Shown here: in pieces, positions 17,037 to 25,533 of the stretch | Position numbering within the stretch: position 1 is the stretch's first letter | Layout: every line of letters begins with the position of its first letter | Origin: Asanoa hainanensis | GTDB taxonomy: Bacteria > Actinomycetota > Actinomycetes > Mycobacteriales > Micromonosporaceae | Assembly (NCBI RefSeq): GCF_900188485.1 | Contig: NZ_FZPH01000004.1 | Coordinates: 473,552 to 537,551, forward strand | DNA length: 64,000 bases | Direction of reading: 5' to 3' | Position numbers and translations under genes: made by a program | Notes under the pieces: model-generated | Seen by the model: the letters and a program-made list of their open reading frames with translations, nothing else | What the model was told of the DNA's origin: nothing | Database searches by the model: none

Positions 17037-17297
17037 ATGGCGGTGTGTGAGACCTGTGGCAACGACTACTGGCTGGCCTTCGAAGTGAAGACCATCAGTG
17101 GCGACCGGCACGTCTTCGACTCTTTCGAATGCGCGATCCAGCGGCTCGCTCCGATCTGCGAGCACTGCGGCGTGAAGGTCGTCGGCCACGGCGTCGAGGT
17201 CGCCGGCCGGTTCTTCTGCTGCGCCCACTGCGCCCGGGCGACCGCGGGTGCCGAGGCCGCGGCGATCACCGACACGGTGGGTGCCCACCCGAGCTGA
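17037..17297 (+). CDS. Cys-rich metallothionein-like / zinc-binding small protein
   Basis: An 86-residue protein with eight cysteines (C4, C7, C32, C41, C44, C61, C62, C65) arranged as CETC, CEHC and CCAHC, plus His at 51 and 64. The spacing suggests one or two metal sites of the treble-clef type; similar actinobacterial proteins are labelled prokaryotic metallothionein. VFDSFECAIQRLAPICEHCG is the conserved core. ATG 17037 follows a GC-rich leader. The gene for an ElaA-like acetyltransferase starts 15 bp after its stop. Confidence 0.78.
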   Translation: MAVCETCGNDYWLAFEVKTISGDRHVFDSFECAIQRLAPICEHCGVKVVGHGVEVAGRFFCCAHCARATAGAEAAAITDTVGAHPS

Positions 17298-17312
17298 CTA
17301 TGCTCGGTGGCC

Positions 17313-17756
17313 ATGCAGCCGCAGACCGACGAGCTCCGGGTCGCGTCCTTCGCCGACCTCGACACGACCACCCTGTACCGCCTGCTCGAGCTGCGCTGCG
17401 CGGTGTTCGTCGTCGAGCAGGAGTGCGCGTACCCGGACCTCGACGGCCGTGATCTCGAACCGGCGACCCGGCACGTCTGGGTCGCCCGGTCCGAGGTCCC
17501 GGTCGCCTACCTGCGGGTGCTCGGCGAGCCCGACGGCGGCCTGCGGATCGGCCGGGTGGTGGTCGCCAAGGAGGCCCGCGGCGCCGGGATGGCCGGCCGG
17601 CTGATGGACGCGGCCCTGGAGATCGTCGGCGCGCGGCCCTCGGTCCTCGACGCGCAGGCGCACCTGGCCGACTTCTACGCCCGCTACGGCTACGCGCCGG
17701 CCGGCGACACGTTCCTCGAGGACGGCATCCCGCACGTGCCCATGACGCGGGGCTAG
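17313..17756 (+). CDS. elaA: ElaA-like GNAT acetyltransferase
   Basis: A 147-residue GNAT protein of the ElaA group. ELRCAVFVVEQECAYPDLDG is the family signature near the N-terminus, IGRVVVAKEARGAGMAGRLM is the acetyl-CoA motif A, and LADFYARYGYAPAGDTFLED is the C-terminal active-site region. ATG 17313 is chosen; GTG 17307 is an in-frame alternative adding two residues. The metal-binding protein gene lies just upstream and the globin gene 10 bp downstream, so the three may be one operon. Confidence 0.9.
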   Translation: MQPQTDELRVASFADLDTTTLYRLLELRCAVFVVEQECAYPDLDGRDLEPATRHVWVARSEVPVAYLRVLGEPDGGLRIGRVVVAKEARGAGMAGRLMDAALEIVGARPSVLDAQAHLADFYARYGYAPAGDTFLEDGIPHVPMTRG

Positions 17757-17766
17757 CTTAGGGATC

Positions 17767-18228
17767 ATGACGACCCCGACGCTGTACGAGTGGGCAGGCG
17801 GCCGGCCGGCGATCGCTCGCATGATCAACGCGTTCTACGACCGGGTGGAGCGGGACGAGCTGCTGAGCCCGTTCTTCCCCGGCGGTGTCACGGTGGCCCA
17901 CCGCGAGCACGTGACGACCTGGTGGTCCGAGGTGTTCGGCGGGCCGGCGGACTACACCGACCAGCTCGGCGGCTACGAGAACATGCTCGCCCACCACAAG
18001 AACCTGGGCATCACGCCCGAGCACCGCTTCCGGTTCGCGTCGCTGATGAGCCTCGCCGCCGACGACGCCGAGCTGCCCGCCGACCCGGAGTTCCGCGCCG
18101 CGCTGGTCGGCTACCTGGAGTGGGGCACCCGGATCGCGATGGAGAACTCGCAGCCGGGCGCGACCCCGGTCGAGCACGCCCCGGTGCCGCACTGGGGCTG
18201 GGGAGTCGCGCCGCCGTACCAGCCTTAG
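17767..18228 (+). CDS. group II truncated haemoglobin
   Basis: A 153-residue 2-on-2 globin. It begins with the helix A-B region [20 protein letters not shown], followed by SPFFPGG at the CD corner. [20 protein letters not shown] lies in helix [16 protein letters not shown] contains the proximal F8 histidine, and [12 protein letters not shown] contains the G8 Trp typical of group II. Such globins bind O2 or NO, and members in actinobacteria are linked to NO detoxification or peroxidase activity. Its last 4 bp overlap the convergent hemQ gene. Confidence 0.93.
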   Translation: MTTPTLYEWAGGRPAIARMINAFYDRVERDELLSPFFPGGVTVAHREHVTTWWSEVFGGPADYTDQLGGYENMLAHHKNLGITPEHRFRFASLMSLAADDAELPADPEFRAALVGYLEWGTRIAMENSQPGATPVEHAPVPHWGWGVAPPYQP

Positions 18229-18926
18229 GGCAGGGCTTCGACCAACTCCGCGACCGTGCGTCGTCGGCCCGTGTAGAACGGGACCTCCTCACGCACGTGG
18301 CGGCGGGCGCGGGACGCGCGCAGCTCGCGCATCAGGTCGACGATCCGGTGCAGCTCGTCGGCCTCGAAGGCCAGCATCCACTCGTAGTCGCCGAGGGCGA
18401 ACGAGGCCACCGTGTTGGCCCGCACGTCCGGGAAGCCGCGCGCCTGCCGCCCGTGCTCGGCCAGCATGTCCCGGCGGTCCTCGTCGGGCAGCAGGTACCA
18501 CTCGTAGGAGCGGACGAACGGATAGACGCAGACGTACGCGCGCGCCTCCTCGCCGGACAGGAACGCCGGGAGGTGGCTCTTGTTGAACTCGGCCGGCCGG
18601 TGCAGCGCCATTTGCGACCAGACCGGGGCCAGGTGCCGGCCCAGGGCGGTGCGACGGAACTGGGCGTACGCCTCCTGGAGCGCGTCGCTCGACGACGCGT
18701 GCCACCAGATCATCAGGTCCGCGTCGGCGCGCAGCCCGGAGACGTCGTAGCTGCCGCGGACCGTGACGTCCTTGCTCGCCAGGTCGGCGAACAGGCCGTC
18801 GACCTCGGTGGCCAGGTCGGCGCGCGACGATGACAACGGCTCGGCGGCCCGGAACACCGACCACATCGTGTAGCGGATGGTGTCGTTGAGCTCCCGGATC
18901 CGGGCGGCGTTGGTCTGCTCCGTCAT
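18225..18926 (-). CDS. hemQ: coproheme decarboxylase (HemQ/ChdC), chlorite-dismutase fold
   Basis: A 233-residue peroxide-dependent decarboxylase that turns coproheme into haem b, the last step of the coproporphyrin-dependent pathway. [14 protein letters not shown] is the family start, [15 protein letters not shown] lies in the middle, [12 protein letters not shown] (residues 135-146) contains the tyrosine region of the active site, and EHG at 157-159 is the probable proximal-His area. ATG 18926 has GAGAGG at a good distance; an ATG nine bases further upstream overlaps that site. It is 15 bp behind hemY and is the last gene of the haem series. Confidence 0.95.
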   Translation of the reverse strand: MTEQTNAARIRELNDTIRYTMWSVFRAAEPLSSSRADLATEVDGLFADLASKDVTVRGSYDVSGLRADADLMIWWHASSSDALQEAYAQFRRTALGRHLAPVWSQMALHRPAEFNKSHLPAFLSGEEARAYVCVYPFVRSYEWYLLPDEDRRDMLAEHGRQARGFPDVRANTVASFALGDYEWMLAFEADELHRIVDLMRELRASRARRHVREEVPFYTGRRRTVAELVEALP

Positions 18927-18941
18927 GCGAACCATCCTCTC

Positions 18942-20339
18942 TCAGCCGGCCTGCGGCCGGTCCCGCAGGGCCGCGAGCACGGCGTCGGCCGCGGACTCGC
19001 CGGAACGTACACAGATCGGGATGCCCACGCCGTCGTAGCCGGCCCCGGCCAGGGCCAGGGTCGGCACCAGCGCGGCCCGGGCCGCGGCGACCCGGTCGAG
19101 ATGCCCGGGCGCGTACTGCGGCAACGCGCCACCCCAGCGCTGCACCTTGGTGTCCAACGGTTTCGGCAGGCTGTGGTCGACCAGGGTGGACAGTTCCCTG
19201 TGGACGATGCCGGCGAGCTCGGCGTCGTCGCGCTGGAGCACGTGCTCGTCGCCGTAGCGGCCCACGGAGGCGCGGACCAGGGCGACCCCGTCCGGCCGGC
19301 GCTGGTGCGCCCACTTGGTCGAGAAGAAGGTGGCTGCCTTGACCGCGGTGCCGTTCTCGGCCGGCACCAGGAACCCGGACAGCTCCGGCAGCTCGGGCCG
19401 GGGCAGCGCCAGGGAGACGAGCGCCACGCTGGCGTAGTCGAGCGCGCCGACCGCCTCGGCCGCACCCGGCGCGACGGCCTGGAGCAGCCGGGCCGCGGGC
19501 CGGGCCGGCACGGCGAGCACGACGGCGTCGACGACGACGTGCTCGGGGTCGCGGGTCGGGCCGACGGTCAGCCGCCAGCCGTCGGGGGTGCGAGCGAGCT
19601 CGCGGACCGTGGCACCGAGCCGGATCTCCGCACCGCTGGCGGAGGCGGCCGCCGACACCAGCCGGCTCACCCCGCCCCGGACGGTGGCGAAGACCGCGCC
19701 GCCCGGCACCCGGGGGAACGCGGCCTGGGCCGCCTTCACGGCGCCGGTGAGCGTGCCCTCGCGGCGGGCCTGCCGGGCCAGCGCCGGCATCGTGGCGGCC
19801 AGCGAGAGGCGGTCGGCGCGACCGGCGTACACGCCGCCCAGCATGGGGTCGACCAGGCGGTCCACGACCTGGTCACCGAGTCGCCGCCGGACCAGGGCGC
19901 CCACGGCGACGTCCTCCCCCTCGGCCAGCAGCGGCTCGCCGGCGTCGAGGTCGTGGTCGTCGACGGCCGCCACTCCGGCCAGGGCACCGAGGTCGCCCGG
20001 TACGCCGGTCAGCGTCCCCCGGGGCATCGGCACCAGCTTGCCGTTGACGGCCAGCGCGGCGGCGCCGACGGCGGGGTTGACCAGGTCGTCGCCGAGCCCG
20101 AGCCGGTGGGCCAGCTTGACCGCGGGCGAGTCCTCGCCGGTGGCGGCGTCGCGCACCAGGAACGCCTCGGCGCCGAGCTCGACCGGCGACCCGGCCAGCT
20201 CGCCGGTGCGCAGCTTGCCGCCGAGCGTGGCGCCCTGCTCGAAGATCGTGACGACCGTGTCCGGAGCCGCGTCGTGGATCCGCACCGCGGCGGCCAACCC
20301 GGCGATCCCTCCGCCGATCACGGCGACCCGCTTCTGCAT
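18942..20339 (-). CDS. hemY: coproporphyrinogen III / protoporphyrinogen oxidase (HemY, CgoX)
   Basis: A 465-residue FAD enzyme. The N-terminal dinucleotide-binding motif GGGIAGLAAA (residues 9-18) is followed by FEQGATLGGKLRTG. VKLAHRLGLGDDLVNP and DRLVDPMLGGVYAGRADRLS are family blocks, and the C-terminus has LALAGAGYDGVGIPICVRSG, closing the FAD site. In an actinobacterium with HemQ it most likely oxidises coproporphyrinogen III to coproporphyrin III (CgoX activity). ATG 20339 is preceded by GGTGGG; an in-frame ATG 12 bases further upstream overlaps that site. Confidence 0.95.
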   Translation of the reverse strand: MQKRVAVIGGGIAGLAAAVRIHDAAPDTVVTIFEQGATLGGKLRTGELAGSPVELGAEAFLVRDAATGEDSPAVKLAHRLGLGDDLVNPAVGAAALAVNGKLVPMPRGTLTGVPGDLGALAGVAAVDDHDLDAGEPLLAEGEDVAVGALVRRRLGDQVVDRLVDPMLGGVYAGRADRLSLAATMPALARQARREGTLTGAVKAAQAAFPRVPGGAVFATVRGGVSRLVSAAASASGAEIRLGATVRELARTPDGWRLTVGPTRDPEHVVVDAVVLAVPARPAARLLQAVAPGAAEAVGALDYASVALVSLALPRPELPELSGFLVPAENGTAVKAATFFSTKWAHQRRPDGVALVRASVGRYGDEHVLQRDDAELAGIVHRELSTLVDHSLPKPLDTKVQRWGGALPQYAPGHLDRVAAARAALVPTLALAGAGYDGVGIPICVRSGESAADAVLAALRDRPQAG

Positions 20340-20364
20340 GGCACCCACCATATGGCGGGCCGGA

Positions 20365-20928
20365 TCAGGCGCTGCGGCGACCGGGCAGCGCTGTGACGCC
20401 GGGCGGCGGGAGGCCGGCGGTGGAGGCCAGGAGCGTCGACCAGGCGAGCAGGTGGGCCCCGAGGTCCTCGTCGGTCGGCGTCCAGCTCGCGCGGATCTCG
20501 ATGTCGGCCGCGGTCGGTGGGCCGGCCAGGTTGCCGAAGCGGGTCGACATGGTCTGGGTGACCGTGCCGCCGATGGCCCGGTAGTGCGCGTCCTGGGCGT
20601 CGAGCGCGTCGGTGAGCCAGGTCCAGCCCACGGTGGGCAGCAGCGGGTCGGCGGCCATGTCGACGTCGACCTCGGCGGTCACGTAGGTGACCAGGCGCAT
20701 CGTGCCCTCCCACGCCTCGTGGCCGGCCGGGTCGTAGAGCAGGATCAGCCGGCCGGTCGCCATCTCGTCGTCGTCGGGCTTGGTGACCGAGGCGCTGAGG
20801 GCGAACGTGAAGGGTGCGAGGCGCTGGGGCGCGCCGACCTCTTCGAGGAGGATCTCGGCGCGCGGGGTCGCGGAGCGAAGGTTGGCGACGGCGTTCGCGA
20901 AGACGTCGGGAACCGCTGTCGGAGCCAT
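20365..20928 (-). CDS. DUF3000 family protein
   Basis: A 187-residue soluble protein that matches actinobacterial DUF3000 proteins: FANAVANLRSATPRAEILLE at the start, WEGTMRLVTYVTAEVDVDMA in the middle, PTVGWTWLTDALDAQDAHYR and RFGNLAGPPTAADIEIRASW near the end. The function is unknown. It is regularly found with hemE and RNase D, as here. It lies 25 bp upstream of hemY and follows hemE on the same strand. Confidence 0.88.
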   Translation of the reverse strand: MAPTAVPDVFANAVANLRSATPRAEILLEEVGAPQRLAPFTFALSASVTKPDDDEMATGRLILLYDPAGHEAWEGTMRLVTYVTAEVDVDMAADPLLPTVGWTWLTDALDAQDAHYRAIGGTVTQTMSTRFGNLAGPPTAADIEIRASWTPTDEDLGAHLLAWSTLLASTAGLPPPGVTALPGRRSA

Positions 20929-21020
20929 GACCGCAGCCTATGCATTCCGCGGGGCGCCATGGGGGAAGGGCACGCCGGTCGCCCTAGCATGATCGGCTGG
21001 CCGGATGCGACAAACCCGAC

Positions 21021-22061
21021 CTATCGGGTGGTAAGCGTGTGCACCAGCTCCACGACCCGGGTCAGCACCGCGGGGTCGATCTCCGGCAGCACGCCGTGGC
21101 CGAGGTTGAAGATGTGGCCCGGAGCGGCCCGGCCCTGCTCGAGGATCCGGCGCACCTCCGCCTCGACGACCTCCCACGGCGCCAGCAGCGTGGCCGGGTC
21201 GAGGTTGCCCTGCACGGCCTTGTCCGGGCCGATCCGGCGGGTGGCGACATCCAGCGGCGTACGCCAGTCGACCCCGACCACGTCGGCGCCGGCCTCGCCC
21301 ATCGCACCCAGCAGCTCGGCGGTCCCGACACCGAAATGGATCCGCGGGATCCCCGTGTCGGCCAGTGCGCTCAGCACGGCGGTCGAGTGCGGCAGCACGT
21401 ATTCGCGGTAGTCCGCCTCGGACAGCGCGCCGGCCCACGAGTCGAACAGCTGCACCGCCGAGACGCCGGCCCCGATCTGCACACGCAGGAAGGTCAGCGC
21501 GTTCTCGGCCAGCCGCGCGCAGAGGGCGTGCCAGGTGTCCGGGTCGCCGTACATCAGCGCCTTGGTCTTGGCATGGGTCCGCGACGGGCCGCCCTCGACC
21601 AGGTAGCTGGCCAGCGTGAAGGGCGCGCCGGCGAAGCCGATCAACGGGGTGTCGCCGAGCTCCGCGGTGGTCAGCCGGACCGCCTCGTCGACGTACGAGA
21701 CGTCGACCGGCTCCAGCCGGCGCAGCCGCGCCACGTCCTGCGCGGACCGGATCGGCTCGGCGACGACCGGGCCCGTGCCGGCGACGATGTCGACGTCGAC
21801 CCCGGCCGCGGCGACCGGCACCACGATGTCGCTGAACAGGATCGCGGCGTCGACCCCGTGCCGGCGCACCGGCTGCAGGGTGATCTCCGCGACCAGGTCG
21901 GGCCGGCGGATGGTGTCGAGCATGCCGATGCCCGCGCGCAGCTCCCGGTATTCGGGCAGCGAGCGCCCGGCCTGGCGCATGAACCAGACGGGCGTGTGCG
22001 GGACGTCGGTGCGCCGGGCAGCGCGGACCAGGGCGGAGTCGGTGTGGGTCGTCGTCGTCAT
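21021..22061 (-). CDS. hemE: uroporphyrinogen decarboxylase
   Basis: A 346-residue enzyme that converts uroporphyrinogen III to coproporphyrinogen III. The signature [19 protein letters not shown] carries the Arg that binds substrate carboxylates. [59 protein letters not shown] and [10 protein letters not shown] are the remaining conserved blocks. The start is ATG 22061 (ATG 22070 is an alternative). It is the first gene of the minus-strand haem series hemE, DUF3000, hemY, hemQ. Confidence 0.97.
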   Translation of the reverse strand: MTTTTHTDSALVRAARRTDVPHTPVWFMRQAGRSLPEYRELRAGIGMLDTIRRPDLVAEITLQPVRRHGVDAAILFSDIVVPVAAAGVDVDIVAGTGPVVAEPIRSAQDVARLRRLEPVDVSYVDEAVRLTTAELGDTPLIGFAGAPFTLASYLVEGGPSRTHAKTKALMYGDPDTWHALCARLAENALTFLRVQIGAGVSAVQLFDSWAGALSEADYREYVLPHSTAVLSALADTGIPRIHFGVGTAELLGAMGEAGADVVGVDWRTPLDVATRRIGPDKAVQGNLDPATLLAPWEVVEAEVRRILEQGRAAPGHIFNLGHGVLPEIDPAVLTRVVELVHTLTTR

Positions 22062-22097
22062 CGCGCCCATCGTTTCACGCGGAGATCGCGCCGCCGT

Positions 22098-22133
22098 GTG
22101 CGGCCGCCGCGGAAGGGATCGCGGCGGCCGCAC
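22098..22133 (-). terminator. strong hairpin between protease gene and hemE
   Basis: A perfect 14-bp inverted repeat, GTGCGGCCGCCGCG and CGCGGCGGCCGCAC, with an 8-nt loop, directly follows the stop of the minus-strand protease gene (22139). It probably ends that transcript before hemE. No T tract is present. Confidence 0.65.
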
Positions 22134-22138
22134 GCCGG

Positions 22139-23308
22139 TCAGCAGATCTTGAAGGCGTCGCAGGCGACCTTGATGGGCACGGCCAGGCCGATGCCCTCGG
22201 CGTCCTGCGCCTTGGCGGTGGCGATGCCGACCACCTGCTTGGCCGAGTTGATCACCGGGCCGCCGGAGTTGCCCGGGTTGATCGGCGCGTCGAACTGGAT
22301 CATCGGGCCGTTGCTCTCCGGAAGCTCGCGGACCGCGCTCACCACACCTGTCGTCACCGAGTCGCTCAGGCCCAGCGGAGCACCGACCACCACGATCTGC
22401 TGGCCGGACTTGACCGTTCCCTTGGCGGTCACCAAACCATTGATCTTGGTGCTGGTACGCAGGTGGGCCACGTCGGCCGCCTTGTTCACGGCGACGATCG
22501 TGGCCGCGTACCGCTTGCTGTCGCGCTCCAGGAACACCTGGCGCCCGCCGGCCTCGTACACGTCCTCGACGACGTGGAAGTTGGTGATCATGTTGGTCTT
22601 GCCGCCGCTCGCCGGTTTGCCCACCGCGAACGCCGTGCCGGTCACGTCGCCGGCCGCCACGCGGAACACGCTGGGCAGCGCCGCGCTGGAGATCGCCTCC
22701 GGGTTGAACGCCGCGCCGAGCCGCTTCTCCAGGTCCGCCGCCCGGCCGTCGAGCCCGTCGAGCCGGCCGGTGGCCTGGGCCTGTTCGTCAGCCCGCACCC
22801 GCTCGTTGCTGGCGAGCCGGTCACCGATCTGCTCGATGCGCACCGCCTGGTAGGCGACGACACCGGCCAACACGACGACCAGGCCGAGCGTGGCGCCCAC
22901 GACCCAACGGCGCTTTTCACCTTTACGGGTGTCCGCCGCGGGAGGCGCGAACGGCGCGAAGGCGGCGGGATCACCCGACTGGCGCGGTGGCGGCGGCGTG
23001 AACGGCGGACCGGGCCGCGGCGGGACGGGACTGAACGGGTTGACCGGGTGGAAAGGCGCCGAGTCGACCGGGCCGCGCGGCGCGGGTGGGGCGTAGTCGG
23101 GCGGCGGCGACCACGAGACGGACGGCTCGACCGGGCCTCGCGGCCCTGGTGGAGCGTAGTGCGGCGGCCCCAGGTCGGCCGGCGGTCCGAAGTCGCTCGG
23201 CGGGAAGCCGCGGTCGACAGGCTGGTAGATCGGACCCTCCGGCGGCGGTGGATCGCCGTACCCGGGTGAAGTTTCGGGCCAGGTTGTGCGTTCGTCCCCG
23301 GCGGACAT
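22139..23308 (-). CDS. membrane-tethered trypsin-like serine protease (S1C/HtrA-like, no PDZ)
   Basis: A 389-residue protein. Residues 1-130 are a Pro/Gly-rich cytoplasmic segment, a transmembrane helix lies at about 135-153, and residues ~157-200 look like a short coiled coil. The protease domain has the triad H245 (NFHVVED), D279 (KAADVAHL) and S348 (PGNSGGP). There is no PDZ domain: the protein ends right after the protease domain at ...ACDAFKIC with a C-terminal cysteine. It is therefore probably a surface protease. It is divergent from rnd. Confidence 0.9.
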   Translation of the reverse strand: MSAGDERTTWPETSPGYGDPPPPEGPIYQPVDRGFPPSDFGPPADLGPPHYAPPGPRGPVEPSVSWSPPPDYAPPAPRGPVDSAPFHPVNPFSPVPPRPGPPFTPPPPRQSGDPAAFAPFAPPAADTRKGEKRRWVVGATLGLVVVLAGVVAYQAVRIEQIGDRLASNERVRADEQAQATGRLDGLDGRAADLEKRLGAAFNPEAISSAALPSVFRVAAGDVTGTAFAVGKPASGGKTNMITNFHVVEDVYEAGGRQVFLERDSKRYAATIVAVNKAADVAHLRTSTKINGLVTAKGTVKSGQQIVVVGAPLGLSDSVTTGVVSAVRELPESNGPMIQFDAPINPGNSGGPVINSAKQVVGIATAKAQDAEGIGLAVPIKVACDAFKIC

Positions 23309-23420
23309 TCTCCGCTCCCCTCCGTCGCACCGGACTGGACCCCCGCAGGACCGTACCGCACCACCCGACGCGCCGACCCGGCTGTCCGATGCGTGACGGC
23401 GTGCCTACTAGGGTTGGCAG

Positions 23421-24776
23421 GTGACCGACGAACCACCCCTGCGCCGTCGGGCCGCACGCCGAGCGGGGGACGAGTCGCCCACCTCCCCCGAAGCGGACGG
23501 CCCCTCCACCGGCTCCCCCGACGGCCCGGCGGCTCCCGCGCCCCTTGCTGACGGCCCGGCGCCGCAGCTGCTCACCGCGCCCCGGGAAGGCACGCCCGCG
23601 CCCGTCGAGTCGCCCGACGACCTCGCCGACGCGGTGGCCCGCTTCGCCGGCGGCACGGGTCCGGTGGCGATCGACGCCGAGCGCGCGTCCGGCTACCGCT
23701 ACAGCCAGCGGGCCTACCTGGTCCAGCTCCGGCGCAGCGGCTCCGGCACCGTGCTGATCGACCCGCTGCCGCTGGGCGACCTGCGTACGCTCGACGCCGC
23801 CATCGCCGACGCCGAGTGGGTGCTGCACGCCGCCAGCCAGGACCTGCCGTGCCTGTCCGACCTGGGCCTGCGCCCCCGCCGGCTGTTCGACACCGAGCTG
23901 GCCGGGCGGCTGGCCGGCTTCGAACGCGTCGGCCTGGCGGCATTGACAGAGCAGTTGCTCGGGTACGCGCTGGAGAAGCACCACTCGGCGGCCGACTGGT
24001 CGAGCCGCCCGCTGCCGGACTCGTGGCTGAGCTACGCCGCGCTGGACGTCGAGCTGCTGGTCGACCTCCGCGACGCGCTCGCGGCCGAGCTGATCACCCA
24101 GGGCAAGCAGGACTGGGCGGCCGAGGAGTTCGCCGCGCTGGTCGCCTGGGGCGCGCAGCCGCCGCGCAACCGCCCCGACCCGTGGCGCCGCACCTCCGGC
24201 ATCCACCGCATCCGCGGCGCGCGGGCCCAGGCCCGGGTCCGCGCCCTGTGGTACGCCCGCGACGACGTCGCCGCCCGCCGCGACTCGGCACCGGGCCGGG
24301 TGCTGCCCGACTCGGCGATCATCGCGGCCGCCGAGATCGACCCGAAGGACGAGCGCACCCTGCTCTCGCTGCCGGGCTTCGGCGGACGGTCCGTACGCCG
24401 GCTGGCCCGGATCTGGCTCGACGCCCTGGACACGGCCCGCGGCCTGCCCGACGACGCCCTGCCGACCAACCCGCCGATCGACGGCCCGCCGCCACCACAC
24501 CGCTGGGCGGAACGCGACCCGGTGGCGGCGGGCCGACTGTCCCGCTGCCGCGAGGTGGTCACCACGACGGCGGGAGCACACAAGCTGCCGCCGGAGAACC
24601 TGATCGCCCCGGACTCGATCCGCCGCCTGGCCTGGACCCCACCGGAAGACGTCACCCCGGAAACGGTCTCGGCCACCCTCCGCGGCTACGGCGCCCGCCC
24701 GTGGCAGGTAGGCCTGATCGCCACAGACCTGGCCACAGCCCTGGACGACCCGAAACCGAAGCCGGAAGGGAGCTGA
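23421..24776 (+). CDS. rnd: ribonuclease D
   Basis: A 451-residue 3'-5' exoribonuclease of the DEDD family. The Exo I motif VAIDAERASGYRY supplies D85 and E87, SQDLPCLSDLGL is Exo II, and SYAALDVELLVDL is Exo III with its Tyr/Asp. HRDC domains follow (around residues 250-330 and in the C-terminal third). The N-terminal ~60 residues are a low-complexity Pro/Ala extension common in actinobacterial copies. The start is GTG 23421. The gene is divergent from the membrane protease and often lies next to DUF3000 and hemE, as here. Confidence 0.93.
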   Translation: MTDEPPLRRRAARRAGDESPTSPEADGPSTGSPDGPAAPAPLADGPAPQLLTAPREGTPAPVESPDDLADAVARFAGGTGPVAIDAERASGYRYSQRAYLVQLRRSGSGTVLIDPLPLGDLRTLDAAIADAEWVLHAASQDLPCLSDLGLRPRRLFDTELAGRLAGFERVGLAALTEQLLGYALEKHHSAADWSSRPLPDSWLSYAALDVELLVDLRDALAAELITQGKQDWAAEEFAALVAWGAQPPRNRPDPWRRTSGIHRIRGARAQARVRALWYARDDVAARRDSAPGRVLPDSAIIAAAEIDPKDERTLLSLPGFGGRSVRRLARIWLDALDTARGLPDDALPTNPPIDGPPPPHRWAERDPVAAGRLSRCREVVTTTAGAHKLPPENLIAPDSIRRLAWTPPEDVTPETVSATLRGYGARPWQVGLIATDLATALDDPKPKPEGS

Positions 24777-24781
24777 CGGGA

Positions 24782-25114
24782 TCAGGCCACGTCGAGCTGG
24801 ATGTTGCCGATGCGGGCCACGATGTCGAGATGCCCACCGAGCCCGACCACGTAGGCGCGGAGCGAGTCCAGACCCACGGCTTCGCCGTGCTCGATCTGGC
24901 TGATCCGCGCCTGGGATAGGCCGCTGGCTTCGGCTAGCTGCGTCTGCGTCAGACCGAGCTGCTTGCGGATCGCGGCAAGCTTGGCTCCGCTGACTGAGGC
25001 CAGCATCTGCTCCCGCATCTGACGACGCCGCCCGACGCGCTCGTCGCTGTCCCACGTGGGGTCGATCGCACGCGCCTTCGCCTTGGTCTCTTCCCAGCTC
25101 ACGGCGTCGGTCAT
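24782..25114 (-). CDS. HTH antitoxin of a HigBA-type pair
   Basis: A 110-residue Xre-type DNA-binding protein. A helix-turn-helix lies at about 46-80 (IRKQLGLTQTQLAEASGLSQ, then ARISQIEHGEAVG). The N-terminal 40 residues are helical and probably wrap the toxin. It overlaps the toxin gene by 4 bp (ATGA), the usual toxin-first order of HigBA systems. ATG 25114 follows GGAAGAGGA. It probably represses the pair by binding the palindrome upstream of the toxin (25491-25507). Confidence 0.85.
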   Translation of the reverse strand: MTDAVSWEETKAKARAIDPTWDSDERVGRRRQMREQMLASVSGAKLAAIRKQLGLTQTQLAEASGLSQARISQIEHGEAVGLDSLRAYVVGLGGHLDIVARIGNIQLDVA

Positions 25115-25482
25115 GACGGTTCCTCTTCCTTCAGCTGCGCCAGGTGTGCGGAAAACCTCGCGTCTGCCAGCGAAATGGCCGTGCGGTACCAAGCCTGCCA
25201 CCGGCCGGACTTGTCACCCGCCACCACGAAGACAGCCTCACGCCGGGGATCGAAGGCAAAGATCATGCGGACCTCCGTCGCACCCGACGAACCCGGCCGT
25301 AGCTCCTTCATATGGTGGTAGGCGCTTCCCTTGAGCCGGTCGACCAGCGGGCGGCCCAGCGCCGGACCATGCTGCGCCAGGATCTCGATCGCCTCGGCGA
25401 CAAGATCAGCTGTCTCGGGATCAGTGCCGCAGAGATCCAGGAACCAGGCCTCCACCGCAGGATGCAGGTTCACTTCCCACAC
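25111..25482 (-). CDS. HigB/Gp49-family toxin (putative ribosome-dependent mRNA interferase)
   Basis: A 123-residue member of the phage-derived Gp49-like/HigB group. VNLHPAVEAWFLDLC is the first strand-helix unit, VDRLKGSAYHHMKELRPG and EVRMIFAFDPRREAVFVVAG are the conserved core, and GDKSGRWQAWYRTAISLADA is the end. HigB toxins are known to cut mRNA on ribosomes. GTG 25482 is chosen: a TATACT lies 6 bp upstream, so the message may be leaderless. A TTG at 25500 would fall inside the operator. The antitoxin gene overlaps its end by 4 bp. Confidence 0.83.
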   Translation of the reverse strand: MWEVNLHPAVEAWFLDLCGTDPETADLVAEAIEILAQHGPALGRPLVDRLKGSAYHHMKELRPGSSGATEVRMIFAFDPRREAVFVVAGDKSGRWQAWYRTAISLADARFSAHLAQLKEEEPS

Positions 25483-25488
25483 CCACGC

Positions 25489-25507
25489 AGTATAAGCCAA
25501 ACTTATA
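25489..25507 (-). promoter_or_regulatory. HigBA promoter/operator palindrome
   Basis: The sequence TATAAGTTTGGCTTATA on the minus strand (25507-25491) is a perfect 6-bp inverted repeat with a 5-bp spacer. Its right arm overlaps a TATACT hexamer (25494-25489) that lies 6 bp upstream of the toxin GTG. This is what autoregulation by the antitoxin would look like: binding of the dimer covers the -10 box. AT-rich bases stand out in an otherwise GC-rich region. Confidence 0.65.
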
Positions 25508-25533
25508 TCGACCGTCGCCCGATCTCTGAGCGG

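Noticed and set aside
22971-25055. Long minus-strand open frame across rnd and the protease gene
   Set aside because: It runs through two well-supported genes in other frames and has no family signal.
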